Of a DNA stretch of 64,000 nucleotides, positions 1 to 10,380 are shown one piece after another. Within the stretch, counting starts at the first letter, position 1. The number at the start of each line of letters is the position of its first letter. Below the pieces are notes generated by a model, which worked only from the letters and a program-made list of their open reading frames with translations, had not been told where the DNA came from and searched no databases. This DNA comes from Juglans regia (Eukaryota; Streptophyta; Magnoliopsida; Fagales; Juglandaceae), in NCBI RefSeq assembly GCF_001411555.2, contig NC_049901.1, forward strand, positions 14,609,190 through 14,673,189. Reading direction: 5' to 3'. A program made the translations under genes and the position numbers.

Positions 1-128
1 GATACAACAAATTCATCAACTGCAGATAGCAATTATGACGTTTTTCCTTCAGAGTTTCTCTACAAAATTGTGTATGAGACTGAAAATACGAGAGTATGAA
101 ATTAATAAAATTCGTGGGTTGCATCCTC

Positions 129-136
129 TATTTATA
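129..136 (-). promoter_or_regulatory. TATA box of a leftward transcription unit
   Basis: Read on the minus strand, a TATAAATA box lies inside TCTCTATAAATAGAGG. The following 120 bases look like an untranslated leader, with a possible ATG at 16-14, and then the window ends. The setting (short leader, nearby direct repeats of short words) resembles the LTR of a copia retrotransposon as much as a host promoter. Which one it is cannot be decided without sequence to the left. Confidence 0.4.
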
Positions 137-220
137 GAGAATGAAGTGGAACCTTGTGAAACATCACACCTCTTGAATTGTGACTTTTCAACTGGTAATT
201 AATAGTTTAAAGGACATGAG

Positions 221-420
221 GCATGTCTAGCCCAATGGATAGGCACCTCACACCCGAAAGGGATGGCACTGGTTTGAATCTCCCCAATAGCACTAAATTA
301 ATTTTAATGCATTGCACCCATTCAAGTACCTATTCAAGGCTTAGCTTGGGTAAGCCCCTTGGGTCTTTACCAATCCCAACTCTTACCACTTGTGGTAGTG
401 ATTAACAAAATAAATAATAA
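221..420 (+). mobile_element. tRNA-derived SINE
   Basis: The segment carries an RNA polymerase III split promoter. A box-like TAGCCCAATGG is at 228-238 and B box-like GGTTTGAATCT at 271-281, with tRNA-like spacing. After the tRNA-like head comes about 110 bases of unrelated body and an A-rich tail (AACAAAATAAATAATAA) ending near 420. A real tRNA gene is excluded because there is no acceptor-stem pairing after the B box. No clean target-site duplication was found, so the edges are approximate. It lies downstream of the visible glucosidase exons and could be within an intron of that gene. Confidence 0.65.
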
Positions 421-660
421 CTCACACTCAATAAATCCACATTTAATATCACAATCTACAATAAATATTAACATATACTGCATCATAAAAACTAATTTAT
501 GACTAGACTAGCACTTCCTTAGATTGCGATATGTGTAGGAAAGTCACGAAACAGTTAAAATGGAATTCCCTGTCGGAATTAGGGCACATGGTCACCAAAC
601 CCACCAACGAACAACTTGGAAATTGATGTCAAACTATAGCTTTTAAGAAGGAGCAAATAC

Positions 661-1499
661 CTGAAGGAAAAACCCATTTGTTGCTTTAATGCGAACACGG
701 TTTGGATCACCATCTTTCCTAATGATTTGAAATGTTTCAGAGACGCCAGGTGCATTTGAAACTGCTACTGTGTTTCCTTGGTTTCCCAGCCCCACGAACT
801 GCTTGTTGAACACTCTAAAATTGAAGGAAGACTCATCGATCCTCCACAACTGCATCATGTTTTGTGGAAACCAGAGACATATTGATTGCAATATTAATTT
901 ATGCTTTGCTTAAATAATGATTGTTGATCAAGAACCTACCCTGAAAGTTTCCCAACCGGAGGCCGAGGTACGGTCCGCAACAACATTGGTTCCACCACCA
1001 TTTTCTGCTGATAGATACGTCTGCAGCTTCGTAGACATGAATTGAACTTGAGTTCCATCCTACCCAAAATCAGATTAAGATGCATATCAGTTATAAATCG
1101 GAAAATCTTGACAAGATGACACTTGATATTCTTCAAAACTATGTGAACCATGGAGAGTACTCTACTATTCTACCCAAAATCTTACCCAAAATCTTGACAA
1201 GTCAAAATGAATTGAAATACATAAAACAGTACCTGGGCCATGGATGATGCATATATATGTGAGTGTAATTCTAATACATTGAACCATGGAGAGTATTCTA
1301 CTATTCTTACCAAGAGATCTTTGTTAATTATTCCTTTAAAGAGAGAAGGTTTCATCCATCCCTCCGTAACAAGCCAAGCTCCAAGATTTACAGCTTTAAC
1401 TGGCAAGTTGAAGCTTGCTGTACTCTGTGCATTGGAAAGAGATAGAAGGTATGAAAGGTAGAAAGCCCAAAAAAGAGTTACGTACGAGTGGTAAGCCAT
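661..1499 (-). CDS. Glucan 1,3-beta-glucosidase, GH5 family, 5' part only
   Basis: This gene encodes a secreted exo-beta-1,3-glucanase-like enzyme that would act on cell-wall beta-1,3-glucan. Three exons join in phase 0 with GT-AG borders: 1499-1311, 1059-940 and 849-661, giving 166 residues. Residues 1-24 are a signal peptide ending near SNAQ. Residues 34-63 hold the family signature VNLGAWLVTEGWMKPSLF. Residues 64-166 form the fascin-like beta-trefoil insert that plant members carry ahead of the catalytic barrel (GTQVQFMSTKLQTYLSAENG, LWRIDESSFNFRVF, then a GDPNRVRIKATNGFFLQ stretch). The catalytic GH5 domain with its two glutamates is not in the window. It must lie to the left or be lost, and the last donor GTATTTGC at 660 is intact. 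No exon 4 is recognisable between 1 and 660. The start codon is the first ATG before the signal peptide. Family assignment is confident; functionality is unknown. Confidence 0.85.
1060..1310. repeat. Tandem duplication inside glucosidase intron 1
   Basis: The motif GAACCATGGAGAGTA occurs at 1145 and 1281, and TACCCAAAATC occurs at 1061, 1171 and 1183. The layout fits an imperfect duplication of roughly 120 bases covering most of intron 1. The copied segment includes sequence next to the real donor and acceptor, so pseudo-splice sites may exist. Confidence 0.55.
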
Positions 1500-3329
1500 T
1501 CGTCACTCTAATTGAGGAATGCAAAGCGCTCAGGCCAATTATATACAAAAATTTTAAGGGTGGGTTTGGGAGATCGGACGAGATATAAAATTTTTATTTT
1601 ATTTTATTTTATTATTATATATTTTTTAAATTTTTATATAAAATATAATAAATAATTTAACTTTTTTAAATTCTAATACAACAATAATACTAAAATATAA
1701 TATTTTAAACATTAAAATAAAACATAAAATTTTCATTTCACTCGTCAAACTTGCCCAAACACAAAACGTAAGCTTCACGTTTCCGCGTTACTTAAAAAAT
1801 GAGCAGTGTTCCTCTCATTGCTGAAAAAAAATTGAGCAATATTCCTCTCACTGCTGGAGGCTTCCGTTAGAGATTTTGGAATTAGTGTTGTTTGATATTT
1901 TTTTATATGTATTTTTTTAATATATTTAAATATATTTTAAAAAATAAAAAAATTTACAATATTATTAAAAAATACTTAATTATTAAGTAATAAAAATAAA
2001 TAAAAAACTCATAATGATAGAAACTAGTAGTAAGAGTAGTATTTTCTTTAAAAAATATAATTTTATTTTTTCATCCTCATATTTAAAATAAAATCATATA
2101 TTTTTAAGTGATATATAGAATATAAAATTTATATATAACACGACTCATATACAAAATAGGATCAGCAGTTTAAGCAGAGTTGAGCATTCATTTGAACTTT
2201 TGCACGTTATTAATGGTGTGTTTGAAAGACAACCTAAATCAGTATATCTTACATCAATTATTGATGAGATCTATTACGTTCTCAAATTTTCATAAAAAAA
2301 TTAAATTCATCTAAACTTATTCCATGCATTTTAATCTAAAAAATTAAATCTATCTCAATCTAAAAAATTTAAAAAAAAAATTAATAAAATAAGTCATGTG
2401 CGTAAAATTATAAATACATGTAATATTACTCTAAACAGATGTATTTCACATTAAAATATAAATTTCACATGCACGATGGACCCAAACAAATTAGTCATGA
2501 CTGTTCGTTTCTTTTACCATCCCACCAATCTTAAATTAATTTCATGAACCAGAAAATTGGTGCAAATGTATTTAGCTTTTTTTGTATTAACAAAATGTTA
2601 CACTGGCAAGAACTATTGTCGAGAAAACTCAACCGACAAAATACTGCAAACACAAATCCAAAAACAAAAAATCCTAATTAAAGGTGAGTAGGCTCCGTTT
2701 GAAACTTAAATTATGTTCAGTTTAATTTTAAATTAAATTTAATATCTAAATATTTAATTATTAAATTATTAAATTTATTGTAATTTAAAATCTTTTCACA
2801 CATGAGACTTATAATTTTTTTAACTTAATATTTTTTTACACGTGAGACTCATAATTTTTTTTAACTTTTTATAAATATATTTAAATTCATTTTAATATTT
2901 AAACATAACTAAATTCATCTTAAATAACCTTATAAAATACATTCTATCATTTTAATTCACTATTATTTTTAAAAAAAGTTAAACTTATCTCAATTCAATT
3001 AAACATAAAAAAAAACGTATCCTCAATCCATCAAAATGGAGGTGACGTTGAAGGCAAAGCTACCCAGAGTAAAAAAAAAATCTAGAATTTCTAGAAAATG
3101 ATGCAATCAAATAACCCACTTTTTGCGTTTGTCGCTAAGGATAATAAAAATTGACTCTTTGCGATGGATTTCAAGAAATCCAAGAAAAAGTAAAAGAATT
3201 ATAAAATTATCCTCTTTCTGAGCATCATCTTTTCAACTGAATTCAACAAATTGTGTTTTTTTCCCAAACGTCAATAACAGTTTATTTTAGAAAAAAAATA
3301 TTTTTCCAATCCAAACATAATTATAAACT
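1500..3329. other. AT-rich upstream flank with repeat remnants
   Basis: No gene is visible. Stretches around 1560-1770, 2210-2500 and 2690-3010 begin and end with GTTTGA or GTTTGG-like words and look like decayed short elements. The segment near 2070-2155 (AAAATCATATATTTTTAAGT) has a second copy near 17890-17960, so it is dispersed. The first 200 bases may contain the glucosidase promoter. Confidence 0.4.
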
Positions 3330-3965
3330 ACACTACTTTTACAAAACTCCACAAAACCTATATGTGGCGAAAATGTGTTGAAAAAAAACAAATCCTAATT
3401 TTGGTCAAAGATACTTTTTTGCGGCGACAGAACTAGCCGCAAAAAAATTATATGTGGCTAAAAAAAATTGCCAGAAATGAAATACATTCGAATGTGACTT
3501 AAATTGTTCAAATACTAGCCTCATATCTTAACCATTCAAACATTGTTTTAAGTTCGAGTGTGATTGGGATGTTCAAACGGTATTTAAGGGTGAAATAATA
3601 GTTTCATCTCGATTTTTTTTATTATTTTTTTTTTTCAAATGGACTTAGCTTGTTTGGATTCGCAAGCCATCTCAGCTCATCTCAACTCATCTCACTACTA
3701 TTCATTACTATTCAGCAACTTTAACTCACAAATCTCACTACTATTCACAACTCATCTCATTACTATTCACAATCCATCTCAACTCATCTCAGCTCATCTC
3801 AAATCATCTTCAAATCCAAACATATTATTAGAACGGGTCAAGCAAATTTCTTTTGCAACAAAGTATTTGGGACAAAATTTTTTCATCCCAAATTCTCTTC
3901 AATGATGACATCTCAATCTTTTGGGACGAAAAATTTCATCCAAAAAGAAAGTTCTTGTTGTAGTG
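3330..3965. mobile_element. CACTA-like terminal fragment, host of a nested MITE
   Basis: The right edge, read on the minus strand, is CACTACAACAAGAACTTTC, which fits plant En/Spm terminal repeats starting CACTA. Subterminal words such as TTTTTTGCGGCGACAG, near 3415, are also typical. The left end is uncertain; CACTACTTTT near 3331 is a candidate, but no 3-bp target-site duplication matches. A separate short element sits inside at 3651-3822. Confidence 0.45.
3651..3822. mobile_element. MITE of the GTTTGGAT family, nested
   Basis: The unit starts TGTTTGGATT and ends AATCCAAACA, an 11-base terminal inverted repeat. Inside are many copies of ATCTCAACTC / CTCATCTC and ACTATTCA words. The same end sequence recurs at 26586-26718, 33568-33752 and 48724-48912, which supports a dispersed family. 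It encodes nothing. Confidence 0.6.
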
Positions 3966-4088
3966 ACTGTGATACCTACATCGTTTTGTGACTTGTTCCT
4001 TCTATATATGACTGTAAAAGAGATACTAACCTACTATTTAATGAGTTTAAAGGGCCTCGTCCAACAAGTTTTTTATTTATAGGTAACT

Positions 4089-4810
4089 AGGGGTGATTAA
4101 CGGTCCGGTCGGACCGAACAGACCGACCGGACCGACCGTTTCGGTCCGGACCGGACCGGACCGAGACTTAGACCGGTCCGGTCCGGTCCGGTCCATATTT
4201 TAGAGGACCGAAATCATTCGGTCCGATCCACGGTCCACAGTTTTTTCGGACCGGACCGAATGAAAAATTAAAAAAAAAAAATATTTTTTATATATATTTT
4301 ATATATAATAATTGTACAATTAACAATATAAATTTTTAAATATATTATTAATACTTGTTAATATTCTATAAATTAACAATATTTTATATATATCTTCATT
4401 TAACCTATCACTATTAACAATATAAAATTTTAAATATACTATTAACACTTGTTAATATTCTATGAATTAATAAATATATAATATCAATTAGTTAATTATA
4501 TAGTAATTATATAAATTAATAATATAATTTTCATCTAATTTATTATCATTGACCATATAAAATATTTTTTTATTGAGTTTATTACATAATCCACATTAAT
4601 AAGTCACTTAATTTAATTTAGTATTTTAAATAAATTTTTTTATTAATTATTTAAAAAAAAAAAGAGGGCGGACCGGACCGGACCGGACCGATAGCTATCG
4701 GTCCGGTCCGGTCCCTTTGGGTGTTATGTCCGGTCCGGTCCGGAAAAATAATGGACCGAAAATTTTCGGTCCATCGCCGGACCGGACCGGACCGGCCCGT
4801 TTGCAGCCCT
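4089..4810. mobile_element. Non-autonomous MULE-like element with (GGACC)n arms
   Basis: The 722-bp element starts AGGGGTGATTAACGGTCC and ends CCCGTTTGCAGCCCT. It is flanked by a perfect 10-bp direct repeat, ATAGGTAACT, at 4079-4088 and 4811-4820. Duplications of 9-11 bp are typical of Mutator-like elements. Each arm is about 150-200 bp of GGACC/GGTCC pentamers in both orientations, able to fold on itself; the middle 350 bp is almost pure A/T. It has no coding capacity. Related elements with gene-free GC arms are common in plants, but I cannot name a family. Confidence 0.75.
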
Positions 4811-5203
4811 ATAGGTAACTCATAAAAAACAAAAGTGACTAGTTTAAAACATGAGTTGTTGTAGCACTAGGGGTCTCATTATGGAGTCTTCACTACATGC
4901 TGTTAGTTCTATACAAACTTGCTAACACTCCAAACAAATTCAGCGGCTGCTATATATTGCTTTAGAGAATGAAGCAGATATTGGTTTCCACCGTAACAGG
5001 ATCTTTTTCAATGTTATCATGGTTGCTTATGGTTAAGAATGTACTCTTTAATCTGCAAACTTTCGAGGCTACATCAACCCGGTTGGTTAGTTTATGAATT
5101 ATTGGGGCTCCGTAGTCCCAACTTTGTAGCAATGGAGTTTTTTTTTTTCCTTCAATCAGCAGGCGCTCTATTGAAATTATAACTACTTTAGGTTACAAAA
5201 GGA

Positions 5204-6186
5204 TCAAGGAGGGTCTTTGCCATTGTCAATATATAAGATACATCTAAGAATGATATCAAGGGGTATGCGACCAAAAATAAAATTAGTCGTAGCCCATTGT
5301 GCCACAAAGTCCCCACACCGGTTTTGGGATCCGTGAATTTTGGTTATTCTCCAATCTTCTCGAGGTTGTAGATTTTGGCGAATTTCATCTATGATTGGAG
5401 ATAATTTCCATATTGGTGGGGGAGCTTCCTTTTTTAGCACATCTATGACAATTTGAGTGTCCCCTTTCAGAACTGTTGGATTTTTTTAAAATTGTTTTGC
5501 CATTTGTGTGACCTAAAGAGCTGTTGCGGCTTCTGCATAGGCTAGATTTGTTGATAAGATTTTTGAGGTGCATACCTCCAGAATTATTCCCTTAGAGTCC
5601 CTGCATACTGCCGAAGCTGTAGAGAAAGAATCTCTTACCACTTCATCAAAAGAGAAGATCCACTGATTCTAGGTAGAGGTGTCCACTTGAGGATTTGATG
5701 ACTTTTCACCTTTTGTTCTCATGCTTGTGCATAGGCTTGGTATGTCTTTTCTAGCTGGATTGTGGCTTTCATAAGAGAAAGAGTTGTTTGATTGTGGACG
5801 ATATCATTTCTTAGCCTCCATATAAAATCCAAAACGATTACTGCAAAAATCTGAAAAGAATGTTTCTTTGACTCCATTAGACCCAGTGTTGGAACTGGGT
5901 TGATTATCAATTGTATCCAATCTGTCATTGCATTTATCGGCAGTAATGTAAGGTTTAATGACCAACTGCTTTGTTGCCATATTATGCGAGTAATTGGACA
6001 TTCCATGAAGAGATGAATCATTGTTTCATCTTCCTCATTGCAGAGTGGGCAATTTTCATGTTGAAAATTTGGGATAATATTGCTCATTCTTTCCCTCGTT
6101 GGAAGCATATTCCATATGATTTTCCAGAGTAGTAGCTTATTATGATCATGGATTTCCAGACTCCAAATATTTTTGAAATTGGACAA
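5204..6186 (-). pseudogene. LINE ORF2 C-terminus: zf-RVT and RNase H-like
   Basis: Part of the 5138-10380 LINE. From 6186 leftward a 155-codon open stretch contains the zf-RVT pattern: WSLEIHDHNKLLLWKIIWN, then CPLCNEEDETMIHLFMECP with the C-x2-C ... H-x4-C ligands. The stretch 5204-5440 encodes the end of an RVT_3-type RNase H domain (QNRCGDFVAQWA, like the usual ANxxADxLA motif). The two pieces are in different frames with stops between, so no single protein is made. In active elements this region helps the reverse transcriptase process the RNA template. Confidence 0.75.
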
Positions 6187-7900
6187 TAGAAAATTTTGGA
6201 GGGGAGATGATACTTGTAGCTTTTGCCACTAGATGGTAAGCGATTTTGACAGAGAGTTTCCCATTTTGATTTGGATTCCAGATTACTGAGTCATTCCTTT
6301 GAATGTTTTGAGGAAGATGAATTTTTTGGATTTCTACAATGCTATCTTGTTCAAACAAAGTTTGCATTTTCTCAATGTTCTAGGAGTATGGGTTATGAGT
6401 GATGATATAAGAGACTTTCAAAAGTGGGTGTACCTCATTCATTTGTTGGATAGGTTTGGGCTTGAAGTATTCCATTGTTGGGATCCAAGGCTCCGACCAT
6501 ACATTCACTAATAAATCGTTGAAAATTTAATAACATTTGCCTTTTGATATTAATTTCATCTTTAGGATGCCCTTCCATAACCATGAATCTGTTGATTTTG
6601 GAGTTGACTTTGAGAAAAATGTTGTTCTGAGATATTTTTTGATAAAATCTCATGCCACAATCCAGTATTAACTTGGCTCAATTTCCATCCCCTTTTTGCT
6701 AGCATTGCTAAGTTCATGTTCTCCATTAATCTAAGGCCAAGTCCACCTGCATTGTTTGGTTGGCAAATAGATTTTCATGACCTCAAAGAGAGATTATGTT
6801 TCTGTGCTTTGGAGAAACCCCACCAGAAGTTTTTGAAACTAGTGTTCAATCAATTGCAAACTGACTTTGGCAGCATAAAGGTTTTAATATGATATGTTAG
6901 GATTGTGCTTGTAATTGTTCTAATTAGCATTGTCTGTCTTGCTTGTGAGAGTAATTTTGACTTCCAACCATCTATTTTTTTCTAATAAAGCTTTGTAGCT
7001 TTCTTTTTTGGCTTTATCAAAAGAAGTTGGAAGGCCCATATACTTCATTCTGGGTGATGATAGCTTGTATGACAGTATTCGAGTAACCGAGGCTTTTTTC
7101 ATTGCATTTGTGTTCCTGGTAATGAAAATTGATGATTTATTGAGGTTGATTTTTTGTTCCGACCATTCCTGATACTTCATTAGAATTTTGGATATGACTT
7201 GGCACTTTATTCATTAGCTTTCCCAAAGATAATGAGATCTTTTGCAAATAAAAGGTGGGAAATGGAAGGACAATTTCTATTTAGCCGGATACCTTCAAAC
7301 TTTACTTGAGCTTCTAATTTGGCTATTAATCTGGAGAGTAATTCCATGCATAGAATGAATAAAAAAGGTGAGATGGGGTCTCCTTGTATGAGCCCTCTCT
7401 GTGCGTTAAAAATAGCCTCTTGGGGAGCCGTTGATGAGGATGGAGAATGACGTTGTCGTTACACATTCTCATAGCAGATTTACCCATGTGGTGTTAAATC
7501 CCAAAACTTCCATCACATTGAACAAAAAAATCTACTCAATGTAATCAAAAACCTTTCCCATGTCATACTTTATTGCCATTAGTCCATTTTTTTCTTGATT
7601 TGTTTTTCAAATGGTGAAACATCTCATGGGCGATCATCATATTTTATTTTATATTTCTACCAAGCACAAAAACCATTTGGAGAGGGGAGATGATTCTAGA
7701 AAGCATGGCTTTGAGGCGATTTGTCAGAATTTTTGGGATGATTTTGTTGATGACATTTATCAGGCTAATTGGGTGATAATGTTGAGGTAGGCTAGGGTTA
7801 GGAGTTTTTGGGATTAGTGCAATATTTGTATGGTTAATTTGTTTCAATAATTTTCCATTTTGAAAAAAGTGTTGCACTACCATGATGACTTACTGATAAT
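6146..7900 (-). pseudogene. LINE ORF2 reverse transcriptase, broken
   Basis: The open piece 7883-7644 reads IALIPKTPNPSLPQHYHPIS followed by LINVINKIIPKILTNRLK and ends LGRNIK. These are the finger-domain motifs of plant L1 reverse transcriptases (usually IPK...DFRPISLCNV..K...LANRLK). The piece 7180-6920 has KINLNKSSIF and MKYMGLPTSF, matching the segment after the catalytic YADD. The piece 6367-6146 precedes zf-RVT. The catalytic YADD is not visible in an open frame. Multiple frame changes and stops make it non-functional. Confidence 0.75.
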
Positions 7901-8204
7901 AGGGTTGTCATTCCGACTGGACCTGAGACTTACTGATTTGGGATTTGTTTTAATGCTGCAAAAATTCCTTCTTAACTAGGTAGAGCACTAAGAAATTCGT
8001 TATCATGTTCCAAGATTTGCTTGTCAAAGAGATTTTCAATTTGTTCCGAAAAAGTCAGATTTCTAGTGGCATAAATAGTCAGAATCAATAAAAGTATATT
8101 CAATTAAAGATTGATGGAGTTGATCGCGTGACTTCGTCTTCTGATTGTTGTTGATAAATGATAGAATCTGGTATTGAGATGTAAGGTTGTCAACCATGAG
8201 ATTT

Positions 8205-8597
8205 TGGATTTCTTCATTTTTCAGGTGCTCCTGAAGTTTGAATTGCCCTTAAAGATCTAACTGCTTTGGATCGAGTGAGTCCCCTGAAATTCCAAACCAT
8301 TGTCTTCATTTAGCTGGTAGAGACAATTTTGAGCTTACCTCTTCAGCTGTTTTGGATTATGATTGTGATCTGAGGTATGGCGAGACCCTTGGTTGCTCCT
8401 TTTTTTTTTTTTTTCTTGGTTTTCCCCATGGCACTAGATTGCATTTCCATTAGCATGTTTGCCATAGCAGAGTCATCAGGGATGGGTTCAGGGGGCTCAG
8501 AGTTTGGTTCACACTTAGATTGATTTCTTTGCTGTTTTTTCTTCTGGGGCTGCCAAACTTCAGTCGGGTGGGGAACTAGTTTTCCCTGGCTTTTCAT
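8205..8597 (-). pseudogene. LINE ORF1 tail and truncated endonuclease start
   Basis: The stretch 8597-8343 is a lysine-rich tail of ORF1. At 8309 an ATG opens MKTMVWNFRGLTRSKAVRSL, which is the first beta-strand region of the LINE endonuclease (MK..WN.RGL). The frame stops after about 31 codons. Between here and the first reverse-transcriptase motif near 7900 there is far too little room for the usual 230-residue endonuclease, and none of its catalytic motifs (ETK, GDFN, SDH) is seen. An internal deletion is the simplest explanation. Confidence 0.65.
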
Positions 8598-9314
8598 TGG
8601 GGGATAGTGGGTGGACTCTATTACGAATGAAGGGCTATTTGGGCTAATGGTGGATTCGGCACTGGACTAAGCTTGTGGGCTCCATTTTTTATTTAATACC
8701 GACTGTGCTTGGTTGCTCATATATTGGCCTTGCAAAATAAAGTGAGAGATAGGGAAGTTTGGCTCACTTTGAGAGGCCGAATGGTGATGGGCCTTGTGTT
8801 CGGCCTGTTTAGCTTTAAACCCCTGCACTGCCGATGGGAGCTGTTGCCATTGTGAATGGTAAGGGCCTTCTTCATTTATGCGCTTGATAAGAGTAATGTG
8901 TTATGGTGCTCCGTATCTGACAGCTTGGAGAACAGAATTCCTCCCTAGTGATGGGAAGCACGGCTTTGTCGTAGCTGGTGATTGGATTGCATCAACAGTG
9001 TAGAAATTGAAACCCTCTCTGCTCAGATTGGGTGAAGTTGGTGCCGATTGATTAATGCCTGGGTAAATGCCATGCCACAGTAATTCTTTCCCTCTGCTTG
9101 TCGGAAAAAGCGTTGGGTTTGTCAGGCTCTATGAGAGTTCAGGCTGTTGTGCGATCATCAAAGAGATTTCAAGAGCAAGGTCGAGTTCGTCTGGGTCATT
9201 TTCGCAGGTAAGAATTTTTTATTGGGATTTTGTGCTTCTTTGCTTGTGCTTTTCATTTGCCTCATCTGTCATTATCCCTTTTCCTTTTTGATTTCGTGTC
9301 GCGAGTTGCTGCTC

Positions 9315-10096
9315 CTATATCTGTAATGATTTATTGGTGAAATTTATTCCTTGTGATGGGTTTTGCTTTGGATTTGGTTGTGGGTTTGTTCTAATACGAA
9401 CTGGGGGTGGGTGTATTTCTTCTGGTTGGCTCTGGATTGTTGGGGTTAATTGTGGGATTGGCTGAGATTTGGACATATTAGGGTCTTCAGCTCTGAGCCA
9501 TGGTCTGTAAGGGAGATCTGTTGGGATTGATTGTAGGAATGTACAGAAGATTTGTGAGTGGCCTAATCTTCCACAGGCATAGCAAAAGTCTGACCATCTT
9601 TCATACTTGAATGCCACCCACGTATTGATGTTGTAGTCTCTAGGAAGAGTGAATCCTTCTTGCAGTGGAGAGGTGATATCAATCTCTACTTTGATCCTGA
9701 TAAATTTCTTGCATGTAATTTCAAATTGTGAGTCCTCTTCAACCTCTAGCAGTTTTCCCAAAGCCTTTCCAATATGTATAGCATTGTCTTGTGCCATATG
9801 GTCTAGTGGGAGTCCATGGATCTGTATCTAGAAGGCTGAATGGTTCAGTTGAATCTCTTGCAGTGTAGAGCCAGGGGCTATTGTTTAAGAACTAACAGAT
9901 GTCCTTTAAAATTCCGTTGTGCTTGTTTGAGGATTCTGTGCTTGTCTTGAGACGATTGAAAAGTAAAGAGAAACAAGTTGGCTTCTAAGTCTTCAATTAG
10001 GAACTTTTGTATGAAGTTCCATGCGGCTTTGATGCTAGCATGAATGACTGATTTGTTTAATGGACGTGTTGCAACTAAACGCCCTACTAGTGCCAA
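9315..10096 (-). pseudogene. LINE ORF1: DUF4283-like domain and CCHC zinc knuckle
   Basis: The open piece 10096-9878 (LVGRLVATRPLNKSVIHASI ... FLFTFQSSQDKHRIL) matches the N-terminal RNA-binding-like DUF4283 domain of plant LINE ORF1. The piece 9797-9315 continues it in another frame: a RIKVEIDITSPLQEGF segment, then the zinc knuckle CYACGRLGHSQIFC (C-x2-C-x4-H-x4-C), then a proline-rich tail. At least one frameshift separates the halves near 9850. In living elements this protein coats the LINE RNA. Confidence 0.75.
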
Positions 10097-10380
10097 TTCC
10101 TATTTTTTTTTACCTTCTTCTACTGCAGGTTCGAGCTTGAGGTCTTTCCAAGAGAGAGCTCTTGTTTGCGAGATCAAAGAGTCCATGTTCATCTTATCTG
10201 AGTTGTGGAAGCAAGTGTACTGGTGGACTTGTAGGAATGGGGAGGAATCTCCATTGAGGAGTGGGAAGTCACTGTAACGTGAGGAGAAACTCTAGAGAAA
10301 GAGTGGGATAGCTTATCAAAAAAAAGAAAGAGTGGGATAAAAAAATTGGTATGTTTAAGCAATCATAACAAGGAGCGGAT

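Larger units (their letters stand above)
5138..10380 (-). mobile_element. Decayed L1-type LINE, near full length with internal deletion
   Basis: Read leftward, the order is ORF1 (DUF4283-like domain, zinc knuckle), a stub of endonuclease, reverse transcriptase, zf-RVT, RNase H-like tail and a poly(A) tract seen as T-run 5138-5150. A candidate target-site duplication is TGTAGCAATGGAG at 5125-5137 versus TGTAGCTGTGGAG at 10381-10393, with two mismatches, so the right limit is tentative. Stops and frameshifts throughout show it is dead. Confidence 0.75.

Noticed and set aside
221..290. Possible tRNA gene from A and B boxes
   Set aside because: There is no acceptor-stem complement after the B box and an A-rich tail follows a long unrelated body, so SINE fits better.
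4089..4810. CpG-rich arms as a CpG island or promoter
   Set aside because: The pentamer arrays lie inside a TSD-bounded element, which explains them.
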